A stretch of 64,000 bases of DNA from Pseudomonas sp. MYb60 (lineage in GTDB: Bacteria > Pseudomonadota > Gammaproteobacteria > Pseudomonadales > Pseudomonadaceae). The notes beneath the pieces are model-generated. The model was not told the DNA's origin. It saw nothing but the letters and a program-made list of their open reading frames with translations, and made no database searches. Position numbers and translations under genes: made by a program. Of this stretch, positions 31,989-40,282 are shown piece after piece. The first letter of the stretch is position 1, and each line of letters begins with the position of its first letter. The stretch is taken from NCBI RefSeq assembly GCF_002979555.1, contig NZ_PCOZ01000008.1:62001-126000 (forward strand). Reading direction: 5' to 3'.

Positions 31989-33152
31989 TCATGCACCTTT
32001 GAGACGAGATTGTGCATGAGCAATCGTCAAGTCGTTGAATGCTTCCGAAATCGCATTGGCCTTAAGGGCTCGGTAGTCATCCACACTATCTACCTGCACA
32101 TTACCGCTGTCCTCGTCTCGATAGAGCGCATGGAATCTCACATGATCGTCCTGGTCTTTATCCATTAGCAGGTCAAACCACTTGAGCAATACATAGTCAT
32201 GCGTAGCCAGAATGACCTGCTGACCGTTGCGTGACAATTCCAGGAGGACTTCAACCAGCTGCCTCATAAGCTTGGGGTTGAGATTGGATTCGGGCTCATC
32301 CCACAGCAGGGGGCCACTGACACCGGGGTTAAGAGTACCGTTGGTCAGCAGGCGCTGGAGCACTCCGACCTTACGGAAGCCTTCGGCGGTCATGCCGCTT
32401 GAAAGCATTGCGGACTTTGCAGGCACAAATCGTGTAGAGGCTTTTTGAAATGTTTGTGGGGCTTTTGTTTCAGAGCTACTTTTCCCCAGCTTTTCAATAT
32501 ACGTTCCTGACTGGAAACAAAACTCCCCGTTTTCCAGTTGATAGCGACCACCAATAAGGTTGGTCAACATGGGCACAATGCTGTCAAAACGTGGACCTAA
32601 ATTGACCTTGGACTCTGGATCTTCCACGCCCTCGCGCAACATCATCTGCGCCAGATCCAGATAACCATCATCGAAGATCAACTCTACTGTGCGTTGGTCA
32701 TGATTGGCATCGGCCATACCGCGCACCAGTGACAACACTTCTTTGGTAGGCACAAATATCGGCTCAGCCCGATAATTGGCGTACGCAGCATTGGCATTAA
32801 CAGTGGCTACTTCTGCCGTGCCATTGAAAGTCAGGTCAATTTCTTCACCCAGCACAAACGCTGCTTTCAGTTGCGCATTGCCACGGGCGCCGGATCTACG
32901 CATGTTCCCTAGTTTTTCATCCAGCGGCATGAGTACCCGAACCAGCTTACGGGCAAGGGTTTGTTCCAACTCATTACCAGCAGCGCCTGACTTATGCTGC
33001 AAGGCCCCACCCGCGCACAGAGCATAAGCACTTTTGAGCAGCTGGGTTTTACCGTTGCCGTTCTCGCCAATGATCACGTTGATCTTGGGGGAGAAATCAA
33101 TGGCCAGCTCACTGAACGCCGTGAAGTTTTTAAGCTCGAGACGGGTAATCAT
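31989..33152 (-). CDS. AAA/ABC-type ATPase in the pglX insertion
   Basis: A 387-residue ATPase of the RecF/OLD-like AAA_15/AAA_21 type. Walker A is GENGNGKT at residues 29-36 after a typical MITRLELKNFTAFSELAIDF start; Walker B is LLWDEPESNL with Asp285-Glu286; an ATHDYVLL switch histidine lies near 318. No TOPRIM nuclease domain follows, unlike OLD. Its ATG overlaps the stop of the N-terminal pglX half (CAATGA), with GGGAGG 7 bases before. Similar ATPases form two-gene defence systems with an effector (for example AriA of PARIS); here the neighbour is a PD-(D/E)XK-like protein, not DUF4435, so it is not simply PARIS. Confidence 0.85.
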   Translation of the reverse strand: MITRLELKNFTAFSELAIDFSPKINVIIGENGNGKTQLLKSAYALCAGGALQHKSGAAGNELEQTLARKLVRVLMPLDEKLGNMRRSGARGNAQLKAAFVLGEEIDLTFNGTAEVATVNANAAYANYRAEPIFVPTKEVLSLVRGMADANHDQRTVELIFDDGYLDLAQMMLREGVEDPESKVNLGPRFDSIVPMLTNLIGGRYQLENGEFCFQSGTYIEKLGKSSSETKAPQTFQKASTRFVPAKSAMLSSGMTAEGFRKVGVLQRLLTNGTLNPGVSGPLLWDEPESNLNPKLMRQLVEVLLELSRNGQQVILATHDYVLLKWFDLLMDKDQDDHVRFHALYRDEDSGNVQVDSVDDYRALKANAISEAFNDLTIAHAQSRLKGA

Positions 33153-34978
33153 TGGATGGCCTCCCGCTGATTAACAGCCTTCCTATTTCTTTCATTCCGC
33201 GGTGGAAACTCCATAGGCTTATTGTCTTCACCGATGTCTTCGTAATCGACATAGCAGTAAGCCCCTCGCGCTTTCGGGCTTCCGCCCTTCTTGCAGACGG
33301 TTGCCGCCGTGCCAAAGGCAATGCCCATCACCATGTTGGCCATATGCGCCATGCAATCGATTGACGTTTCACGCAAGATTCGTTCGCGAAGCGATTCGTA
33401 GGAGGACAGGAACATCCAGCTCTGCATGGTGACCATGGCGCTGTAACCGTGCTTCGGTGTTAGATCAAAACCGCGCTCTATGAACATGGCAAACAAGTCG
33501 GACTTGCTATTTGGATAATTTTCCTTGGCCCAGGCACCCAGACGGCCATTCATACCCTTGCCGCCCATATACGGTGGGTTGGCAACCACCACCGCGTAGT
33601 GCGGGCTCAGGTACTCGGTCATTCGCAGCACCTGCAGCACCTTGGCGTGGGTGCTAGCGAGGAACAGGTTGCCCACCATGTCCTTGGCCTCCAACACGGG
33701 CAACACGTTTTGCACGCCGGTGAGCTTGGGGCGGATCAGCGAGCCAAAGTTGTCAGCCTCCTCAAATTGCTTGAGGGTCTCACGCAAGTCGAGGGTAAAC
33801 AGGTCGCTCCCCACGGACGAAATGTATTCATCCAACTCGTCGTGGCTGAACTCCACTTTTTCCAGCACACAGATGTTTGGCTTGATGGCTTTGTTGAAAA
33901 AGCGGCGCTGTTTGGCACGGGCTTTCATGGTCAGAGCAAAAGCCGCCAGCTCCCCTGCGCGCTCGTCAAGTTCGATCCCGTAAAGGTTGTGCGTGAGGAT
34001 TTTTTCCGGGATTTCACTGGGGTCGGTACCCACCTCTTCGTAAATCGCATAGAGAAGGTCGAAGGCATAGGTAAGCATGTGACCGGAGCCACAAGCAGGG
34101 TCGCAGACCTTGATATTTTCCGGGCGAGCAATCTTGAGGAAGTCTGTTTCCGCTGCTTCGGGCTTGATGTAATAGTCCATCTGCCCAGCGAGTGCCGAGT
34201 TGGGATTGTTGAGCAACCACAACCGGCCCAGAGAGTTTTCCACCAGGTAGCGCACTATCCAGTGCGGGGTGAATAGCTGGGTAGCGGCGGGGATATTTTC
34301 AGGGTTGATCTTCTGGTTCTTTTTCAGTCCGTCAAACACCGCGTCCTTTTTCTCGGAGATGTAGAACTGGTACAGCCAGCCGATGACTTCCACGTCTTGA
34401 CAGGCGCCGAGAGTCATGGCTTCGCGTGTGTAAGCCAATATAGAGTTACCCGAGAGCAAGTCGTCGGGCATCAGCAACTCGGTGTAGTCTGCGATGCGCT
34501 CGAACAGGTAAGGCATGGCGCTGTGGAAGGCGTTGCACTCGGCCACTACCAGCAGACGGTAGGCTTCCTGCTGCGGATCGTGGCTAGGGGTGTTACCGCT
34601 AAGCAGAGCCTGGATCTGCTGGCGGACTCGCTCGGGCACGCGCTCGTCGTCGATATGTCCGGCTTTGGCTTCAGCCAGTATTTCAGGCTGGAACTGGCCT
34701 TCATCAGCGGGCGATACCACGCGGATACGGGTGTAGCCGTTAACATCCATAAAGCGAAGGGCGCAGAAGCGGTTGAACCAGGTGTAGGCGACCTTGTCGA
34801 TGAGCTGCTCGCGGCCGTTCGCGGCGATCTTTTTTTCCAGCCGGGCAACGGCTTGCGGATTCTCACGGCGGGCAGCACTGCTGGCATATAGCACCAGGGA
34901 GAGCTTGGCGCCCACTTGCTCCAAGAGAAGGCGACGTGCGTGCTGGGCGAACTTCTTGAGTTTGGTGGTTTCCATCAT
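33149..34978 (-). CDS. pglX: PglX, N-terminal (methyltransferase) half
   Basis: A 609-residue ORF with the full N6-adenine methyltransferase core of BREX PglX. SAM-binding motif I is Asp293 in VCDPACGSGHMLTYAFDLLY, and catalytic motif IV is NPPY with Asn467 (VVVANPPYMGGKG). PglX modifies host DNA at a non-palindromic site to mark self. The ORF ends with 5 codons (REAIQ stop) that do not belong to PglX; up to Gln604 it continues smoothly into the C-terminal half found 1.9 kb further. Whole length after rejoining would be 1184 residues, normal for PglX. It lies 68 bp after brxC. Confidence 0.93.
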   Translation of the reverse strand: MMETTKLKKFAQHARRLLLEQVGAKLSLVLYASSAARRENPQAVARLEKKIAANGREQLIDKVAYTWFNRFCALRFMDVNGYTRIRVVSPADEGQFQPEILAEAKAGHIDDERVPERVRQQIQALLSGNTPSHDPQQEAYRLLVVAECNAFHSAMPYLFERIADYTELLMPDDLLSGNSILAYTREAMTLGACQDVEVIGWLYQFYISEKKDAVFDGLKKNQKINPENIPAATQLFTPHWIVRYLVENSLGRLWLLNNPNSALAGQMDYYIKPEAAETDFLKIARPENIKVCDPACGSGHMLTYAFDLLYAIYEEVGTDPSEIPEKILTHNLYGIELDERAGELAAFALTMKARAKQRRFFNKAIKPNICVLEKVEFSHDELDEYISSVGSDLFTLDLRETLKQFEEADNFGSLIRPKLTGVQNVLPVLEAKDMVGNLFLASTHAKVLQVLRMTEYLSPHYAVVVANPPYMGGKGMNGRLGAWAKENYPNSKSDLFAMFIERGFDLTPKHGYSAMVTMQSWMFLSSYESLRERILRETSIDCMAHMANMVMGIAFGTAATVCKKGGSPKARGAYCYVDYEDIGEDNKPMEFPPRNERNRKAVNQREAIQ

Positions 34979-35046
34979 TCTTCTCTTTATGGGCCTGCTC
35001 GATCATTTTTGTGGTTTCACGAAAATGATCGGGGCACTTGTCCGTT

Positions 35047-38000
35047 TCAAATCTGTACGCGGTTGCCTGCTTGGATTTCCTTCAGCCAAGCTTCGCGCTG
35101 CTGTCGTAGGTAATCATCCAGCTCGGATTCACTGGCCAGCCAAGGCTTGCTGTAACCCACCGTAATAGATCGTGCGGGCACCAAGCGCGGTTCGGCCTCT
35201 TTGGGTGGTTCTGCGCTTGGTGGCGGCGAATAATCGATGTCCTGATTTCCCGCTGGTGGCGGAGAAAAGGGTGGGATTGGATCTGGTACCGGTTGCGGAC
35301 GAGCCAGTCGCTCTAATTTAAGCAGTAACTGTGCGTATTGGTTGTCCTCGAAGGCACGCAACTGATCGCGGATCATGGCAATACGCTTCTGCCCTTGCAT
35401 TGACTGCTGAGCTTCAACAAACGGCACAGCCAGCTGAGCCTGCTGCTCAGGCTTAAGACTGCCGTACTCGTTGCTCCCCTGCAGACGCTGCTCCAACTCG
35501 ACAAGCCGGCTGACTGCGGTAGCCTTTTCGCTGGTTAGCTGGTTAACAATGGTTTGCTGCAGGGCCTCCAGTTGCGGTTTGGCCTGCTGCAGACGATTGC
35601 CTTGCCAGGGTTTATTCTCGGTGAGTAATGCCTTGATGGCTTCAACCTCCCCCGTGGCGACATAGGCGAAATTGTCTTCCTGCTCCTGCACCAGTTGGCG
35701 AGCCTGATCGTAAATAGCTTTTTGCGGACTACCCATGAAGCGACGTAGCGGCTCAATGATCTGCTCTTTGGTGTCGAGCAAGGCATCGGAGGCGCGGGAC
35801 AGTTCGGTAAGGAACCAGCTGGCGTTTTTGCCGGCGATTTCCTTGAGGGTAGCCATCACGCCATCCAGCACGCTGAGGAAGCCATACAAGGCTTTTTGCC
35901 CATGCAGTTCGGCTAAATCAATCTCCAGTTCTTTGAAGGCGTCGATGGTTTCACGCGCCAGAGCGCGGGCTTCGTTGCAGCTGGCGGGACGGTCGAAAAA
36001 GTCGGCAAAGAACTCTTTGAGATGGCGAACCTGGGAGGCGCTGAACTCGATTTGCGGCTCCAGCACCAAGGTGGTGTGAGTGTTGGTGTTGCGCAAGCTG
36101 CGCTCTAGGTTGTCGCCTTCCAGCAGGTTGCTGTCTTGCCGCACCTCCGCCTTGCCACGTGCGCAAAGCAGCGCGAGGTTGCAGAGGATGGCCGCGTAGT
36201 ACCAACCGTAGTTCTTGCGCTCGAAGCGCTCCAATAGGGTTTTGACCGTGGTGCGCACACCGCTGCGAGCATTGCTCTGGATATAGGCCAGTAGTTCCTG
36301 CTCGGGTTCGGTCAGGCTAGTAGCGTCGTTGCCGAGTAGACCGTCCTGGGCCTGGCGCAAGTATTTGCCGATGTCATTCTCGTTGAACGGCACATCGCGC
36401 AGCATGCGCAGGTTCGGATAAGTAGTTTCGATCAGCTGGTAGAAGCCTTTGAGCATACGGACCTGACCGTCGCTGCTGGTGGCCTCCACGTCGGCGGCGT
36501 TAATTATCAAGTGCGCTTTGCCGAGCAGCTCCTTGGCACGATCCTGCAGCTCGGCCAGACGTTCGTTGTTCTGGAAACCCTTGGCGTCGATGATGCGTTT
36601 GACGGCTTCCTGCTGGGTGCTGCTGTTCTGTCGGATGTATTTCTCAGTGCGCTTGTGCAGGGTGAGATCCTGCATGAACCGGGCATCAGCCGGCAGCACC
36701 ACGCGCAGCTCATCACGTCCCATGCTCTGCATGCGCTGCACCGTGAGGTTATCGAAGTTGTCACTAAGCGGAGTGACAATGTGGATGGCCAACTCAAACT
36801 CGCGACTGAGCGAACGGTCGTCCATTTTGCGCGTATAGGCGTAGTCCTGGCCGTTTTCATAGCGGACCTTGCGCTGCTTAATCACACCATCAAACAGCAG
36901 GGTTTCCAGCTCCTTGATGACATCGGCAGTTTCGATCTCCGTGTTTTTGATCTCTTCTTCGATGTCCTTCTCTTCGTCTGTCAGGTACTCGTAGAGCTCG
37001 CCATTGCGTTGGATGTAGGTTTGCTGCTCCAGCAAGTTAAGTGCCGCTTCCAGCTTCTTGCGTTGGGCTGGAATGTCTTCGCCAAAACGCTCCAGCATTA
37101 GCACATTGAGATTGCGTAGAGTAGCCTTGAACTCCTTGACGTATTTGACCAAGAACAATGCTTTGAGCACGCGCACCGCGTATGGGTCACCAAGGTGCCG
37201 CTCGGCATTGTTGATGGCGCTTTGAATAGCGCTTTTCAGCGCGCCGCGAATGCCTTCGAACATGCGTTCGAAGGTAGCCAGCTGGCCGACTGGCTCGTTG
37301 TCGATGGCCATGGCCACTTCGCGGAATACGCCGAGCATGGAGCGCTCGCCCACCGAGTTGGCCTTACCCTCAAAGCCGTTGTGCATGGATATGCCACGAA
37401 TAGCCGACTGAAACAACGGGAACTGGTAAGGCACGAAGGGGTAGCAGTAGGTGAAGTGCTCCAGATCGCGGAAGTTCTGGTAGTGCTGGCCGCCATCAGT
37501 AAACTCGAACAGGGTTTTAAAGTTGTTGAACTGCTGGTCGTAGACAGTTTTCAGCAGGTCGGCACCTATATCGTTTTTGGTCAGCAGGCGCTTCTGGATT
37601 ACCTCAGCCACGTCGGCACTGGTGAGCTTGAGACGGTTGGCAAAGCGGGCCTGGATCTTGGTGAAGTCGTTGCTTTGCTGCTTGCTCATATCGCCCATCA
37701 CGGAGTCCATATCCTCCTGTGCGGTGACGAAGACCCACGCCCTACCTTCGCACTTGGTGGCCAGACTTTCAGCCACGGTTTGCAGGTTGGTCATGAGTTT
37801 TGTGTTGTCGGCAATGTACTGGCCGACCTCATCGACAAAGAAATTTAGGCGGAAGTTGGACGGCTGTTTGTCCAGCCATTCCTTGACCTGATTGCCGAAG
37901 TCTTCAATGGAAACGCTGTGTTGAGCGCGGTATTTATCGAGGATGCCCTTGGCCAGCGCCAAGTCTTCGTCGGTGATCTGGGCGTAGGCCTTGGCGATAT

Positions 38001-38604
38001 TGCCTGTCTCCAGCAGCGCCTGCTCACGACCACGCTCCCAGGGCTTATTGGCGATGCTCTGATAGGCTTCCTTGAACGGTTGGAACAGTTCGCGACTGTC
38101 CAGGTCGCGCTCAAACTGGGCAATGTAGCCCTGCTTGCCGTAATAACCACACATCTCGTTGAAGACTTTGACGAACACCGAGAGCAAGGCGTCGACCTGA
38201 GTCTTGCTGATGATGTCGGCCTTTTGGTCGATGTTGAACAGGATGCTTTTCGAGGGGATGGCGACAGCTTTCTTGAGCTGGGCGCGCAACAGCTCGTCGT
38301 CGTCCTTGATCTTGGGTAGGAAGATGTCCAGTGCAGTACTGCCGTCGACCTGGCGATTTTCCAGCAGCAGGGCAAGCATTTTCAGCAGATGCGACTTACC
38401 CGAGCCGAAGAAGCCGGAGACCCAGACGCCATTGGCATGGTGGTAGTCGGTATAGGCATCGAGGAAGTGCTCCAGACGCTTGGCGACTTCGTCAGTCAGG
38501 ACGTATTCACTGAGCTCGTTGAACAAGCTAGCTTCGTCGTCGGCCTTGATGACGCCCTCAATCGGGCGACTGACTGGGCTCTTGAAAATTCCGTTGAGTT
38601 TCAT
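35047..38604 (-). CDS. brxC: BREX protein BrxC (P-loop ATPase)
   Basis: BrxC is the large P-loop ATPase of BREX, 1185 residues here, normal for the family. The N-terminus reads LNGIFKSPVSRPIEGVIKAD, and Walker A is GFFGSGKS at residues 64-71 (WVSGFFGSGKSHLLKM). The ORC/Cdc6-like core continues to about 500 and long helical regions follow. A proline-rich linker lies near residues 1100-1135 (PIPPFSPPPAGNQDIDYSPP). In studied systems it is required for both modification and exclusion. It follows brxB by 11 bp and precedes pglX by 68 bp. Confidence 0.95.
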   Translation of the reverse strand: MKLNGIFKSPVSRPIEGVIKADDEASLFNELSEYVLTDEVAKRLEHFLDAYTDYHHANGVWVSGFFGSGKSHLLKMLALLLENRQVDGSTALDIFLPKIKDDDELLRAQLKKAVAIPSKSILFNIDQKADIISKTQVDALLSVFVKVFNEMCGYYGKQGYIAQFERDLDSRELFQPFKEAYQSIANKPWERGREQALLETGNIAKAYAQITDEDLALAKGILDKYRAQHSVSIEDFGNQVKEWLDKQPSNFRLNFFVDEVGQYIADNTKLMTNLQTVAESLATKCEGRAWVFVTAQEDMDSVMGDMSKQQSNDFTKIQARFANRLKLTSADVAEVIQKRLLTKNDIGADLLKTVYDQQFNNFKTLFEFTDGGQHYQNFRDLEHFTYCYPFVPYQFPLFQSAIRGISMHNGFEGKANSVGERSMLGVFREVAMAIDNEPVGQLATFERMFEGIRGALKSAIQSAINNAERHLGDPYAVRVLKALFLVKYVKEFKATLRNLNVLMLERFGEDIPAQRKKLEAALNLLEQQTYIQRNGELYEYLTDEEKDIEEEIKNTEIETADVIKELETLLFDGVIKQRKVRYENGQDYAYTRKMDDRSLSREFELAIHIVTPLSDNFDNLTVQRMQSMGRDELRVVLPADARFMQDLTLHKRTEKYIRQNSSTQQEAVKRIIDAKGFQNNERLAELQDRAKELLGKAHLIINAADVEATSSDGQVRMLKGFYQLIETTYPNLRMLRDVPFNENDIGKYLRQAQDGLLGNDATSLTEPEQELLAYIQSNARSGVRTTVKTLLERFERKNYGWYYAAILCNLALLCARGKAEVRQDSNLLEGDNLERSLRNTNTHTTLVLEPQIEFSASQVRHLKEFFADFFDRPASCNEARALARETIDAFKELEIDLAELHGQKALYGFLSVLDGVMATLKEIAGKNASWFLTELSRASDALLDTKEQIIEPLRRFMGSPQKAIYDQARQLVQEQEDNFAYVATGEVEAIKALLTENKPWQGNRLQQAKPQLEALQQTIVNQLTSEKATAVSRLVELEQRLQGSNEYGSLKPEQQAQLAVPFVEAQQSMQGQKRIAMIRDQLRAFEDNQYAQLLLKLERLARPQPVPDPIPPFSPPPAGNQDIDYSPPPSAEPPKEAEPRLVPARSITVGYSKPWLASESELDDYLRQQREAWLKEIQAGNRVQI

Positions 38605-38615
38605 CGACTGCTTCC

Positions 38616-39272
38616 TTACACCTGAGACTCGAAAATATTGAATGCGCGGTAGTACTTGTCATCGTGCAGCAAGCCAAACAGCTCCAGAGACGCGCCCTGC
38701 TCCAGCGAATGCCGATACTCACCGGGGAAGAACATCACCGTAGGTTTGTCCTTGGCCGTGCTTTGTAAATTGTTGAGTACGTTGTGCGAGCGAATATAGG
38801 GGAATACTTCACCGATGCCGGAAAGGAAAAGCACGTCGTAATCCGCCTGGGCAATACGTTCGCCAATAGCCGGGACCAGGTGTTCCTTGATGTCCAATAC
38901 ACCCTGCAAAAGCTCCAGCAGACCTTCTTTTTCCACATCGGGCTCAACCGCCCGGATCTGCTCCCACAAGCTGACACCTTCGTCACTGCCCTCGCGAGCC
39001 TTTAGCAAGTCGATGGTCAGGTCGTACAGGCTGACTTCCAATACCTTTACACCACGCCCCTGCAAACAATCGACACGCAGACCGGCCAACGTGTTGACCA
39101 GTTGCCGCTGCATGCGTTGTATCTCAAAGGCTTCAGCCGCCTTGAATTCGCAGATGTAGAACGGCAGATCATTATTCAGCCCCTTCATTTCCAGAAAGCG
39201 CTGACCGCTCATGACGTTCATTAGGTGTTCAAAGCGGACTGCCAGCGGCTGCTGACTGATTTTTTGGCTCAT
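38616..39272 (-). CDS. brxB: BREX protein BrxB (DUF1788)
   Basis: A 218-residue DUF1788 protein, BrxB. Family blocks include LPFYICEFKAAEAFEIQRMQ near residue 40 and DVLFLSGIGEVFPYIRSHNV, followed by MFFPGEY. The ATG overlaps the stop of brxA as CAATGA, so the two are coupled; the alternative GTG three codons earlier is less likely. BrxB is thought to bridge BREX subunits and is required for function in several systems; no enzymatic activity is known. Confidence 0.93.
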   Translation of the reverse strand: MSQKISQQPLAVRFEHLMNVMSGQRFLEMKGLNNDLPFYICEFKAAEAFEIQRMQRQLVNTLAGLRVDCLQGRGVKVLEVSLYDLTIDLLKAREGSDEGVSLWEQIRAVEPDVEKEGLLELLQGVLDIKEHLVPAIGERIAQADYDVLFLSGIGEVFPYIRSHNVLNNLQSTAKDKPTVMFFPGEYRHSLEQGASLELFGLLHDDKYYRAFNIFESQV

Positions 39273-39880
39273 TGCAGCCACCTTTTAAGTTCATGGTCAG
39301 TTGCCGGAAATATCAGCAATTGCTCGTTATCGTGGCGAGCCAGTAAATGGGCCAGCGCTGGAGTTATCAACACAGGCTGAATCTGGTGCTGTGCGCTGAT
39401 CAAGTCGGCATCCCGCAACATGCGGAACAGGTTTTGTCGCAATTTGCTATGCGTGGACGCGGCCAGATCATCCAGCTCGGCATGCCACAAAGCTTTGGCA
39501 TTGCAGAAGGCATCGTAATCGCTTGTCGTGAGTTGGCGGCGCATAAGCAGGTAATGCTCGCGCAGAACTTCGCGGGCGAAGTCGCGGATGAAGGCATAGC
39601 GCCGGCAAGTTGCAACCCACAGAAGGTAGCCTTGCTCCCGCAGGCTGCCATCCACCAAAAACTCCAGCTCCTCTGGATCCAAAAGCTCCAGACGCGCGAT
39701 CAACTCCTTACTGATACGTGTCGCAGCAGCTGCTGTACGAACTTGCAACAGGTTCTCACCACGCACCTGCTCCCGTGTTTGCTTCCAATCACGCAGCGTT
39801 AGATAGCGCTCCACAACCAGCGGTGCTTCCTGCAAAAACAGGCCACCCGTGGTGAAAGAAAGACGATAACGCTCAGCCAT
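39269..39880 (-). CDS. brxA: BREX protein BrxA (DUF1819)
   Basis: A 203-residue DUF1819 (NusB-like inner membrane-type annotation) protein, BrxA. The start MAERYRLSFTTGGLFLQEAP is the family start; the longer open frame upstream overlaps the HTH gene and has no BrxA similarity. In other BREX systems BrxA is a small DNA-binding protein and is needed for full defence. It overlaps the preceding HTH gene by 8 bp and brxB by the ATGA arrangement, making a tightly coupled operon head. Confidence 0.93.
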   Translation of the reverse strand: MAERYRLSFTTGGLFLQEAPLVVERYLTLRDWKQTREQVRGENLLQVRTAAAATRISKELIARLELLDPEELEFLVDGSLREQGYLLWVATCRRYAFIRDFAREVLREHYLLMRRQLTTSDYDAFCNAKALWHAELDDLAASTHSKLRQNLFRMLRDADLISAQHQIQPVLITPALAHLLARHDNEQLLIFPATDHELKRWLQ

Positions 39881-40076
39881 CACTTCGCGCCTGCTGCGAT
39901 TCGTCACTGGCTCCGCCAGCTTTGACCCAGGTATCCACCTCAACCTTCTGGAACTTCCACAACCGACCGACCTTGTGGGCTGGCATGCTGCGTTTGGCAA
40001 TCCATGCATAAACGGTGTCCTTGCTGACGCCGAGGTGTTCGGCAATTTCATCAACACTGTGCCAACGATCAGTCAT
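39873..40076 (-). CDS. Excisionase/MerR-like HTH protein leading the BREX operon
   Basis: A 67-residue helix-turn-helix protein (HTH_17 type). DEIAEHLGVSKDTVYAWIAK is the recognition helix-turn-helix, followed by a wing MPAHKVGRLWKFQKVEVDTW. Such proteins are annotated as excisionases or DNA-binding domains of methylase subunits. It is the first gene of the BREX operon and overlaps brxA by 8 bp. It could autoregulate the operon through the inverted repeat just upstream or be a structural DNA-binding subunit; the sequence does not decide. ATG at 40076 is preferred to TTG at 40082. Confidence 0.8.
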   Translation of the reverse strand: MTDRWHSVDEIAEHLGVSKDTVYAWIAKRSMPAHKVGRLWKFQKVEVDTWVKAGGASDESQQARSDG

Positions 40077-40087
40077 AGCCAAATCTG

Positions 40088-40126
40088 CCGATAAAAAAAC
40101 GTGCTGATATTAGCCGTTTTTGTCGG
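40088..40126. promoter_or_regulatory. Inverted repeat at the BREX operon promoter
   Basis: CCGATAAAAAAACG (40088-40101) faces CGTTTTTGTCGG (40115-40126), an imperfect dyad. On the minus strand TAATAT (40107-40112), a possible -10 element, lies between the arms, so a bound dimer would block transcription of the brx operon. Candidate binders are the HTH protein and the BrxR-like WYL regulator. No further element was seen in 40127-40282. Confidence 0.5.
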
Positions 40127-40282
40127 GTTTAATAAGGTTAAAGCTGCTTCTCATGATTAATACCTGACAAATGCCTGTGCCACTTCAAGATGGCGTCAAA
40201 GGGCAGCCTAGCGAGTTTGCTTTGGTAATCCTAAACAGCGATTAGCTCAGTGGCGAAATGAAAATGCGCCTCATCAGTTCGC

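Larger units (their letters stand above)
31270..33172. repeat. CTGATT direct repeats flanking the insertion in pglX
   Basis: CTGATT occurs at 31270-31275 and 33167-33172. On the coding strand it reads AAT CAG, and both copies fall exactly on codon boundaries: residues 603-604 of the N-terminal half and 2-3 of the C-terminal half. Loss of one copy with the intervening DNA (1897 bp) joins the halves in frame with no extra or missing codon. Confidence 0.75.

Noticed and set aside
31989..33152. Calling the pglX insertion a PARIS system
   Set aside because: The ATPase is AriA-like only in general type; the partner is a small PD-(D/E)XK-like protein, not the DUF4435/TOPRIM AriB.
40246..40262. tRNA-like 5' sequence (GATTAGCTCAGTGG)
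   Set aside because: It resembles a D-arm start, but no anticodon arm, T-arm or CCA end follows.
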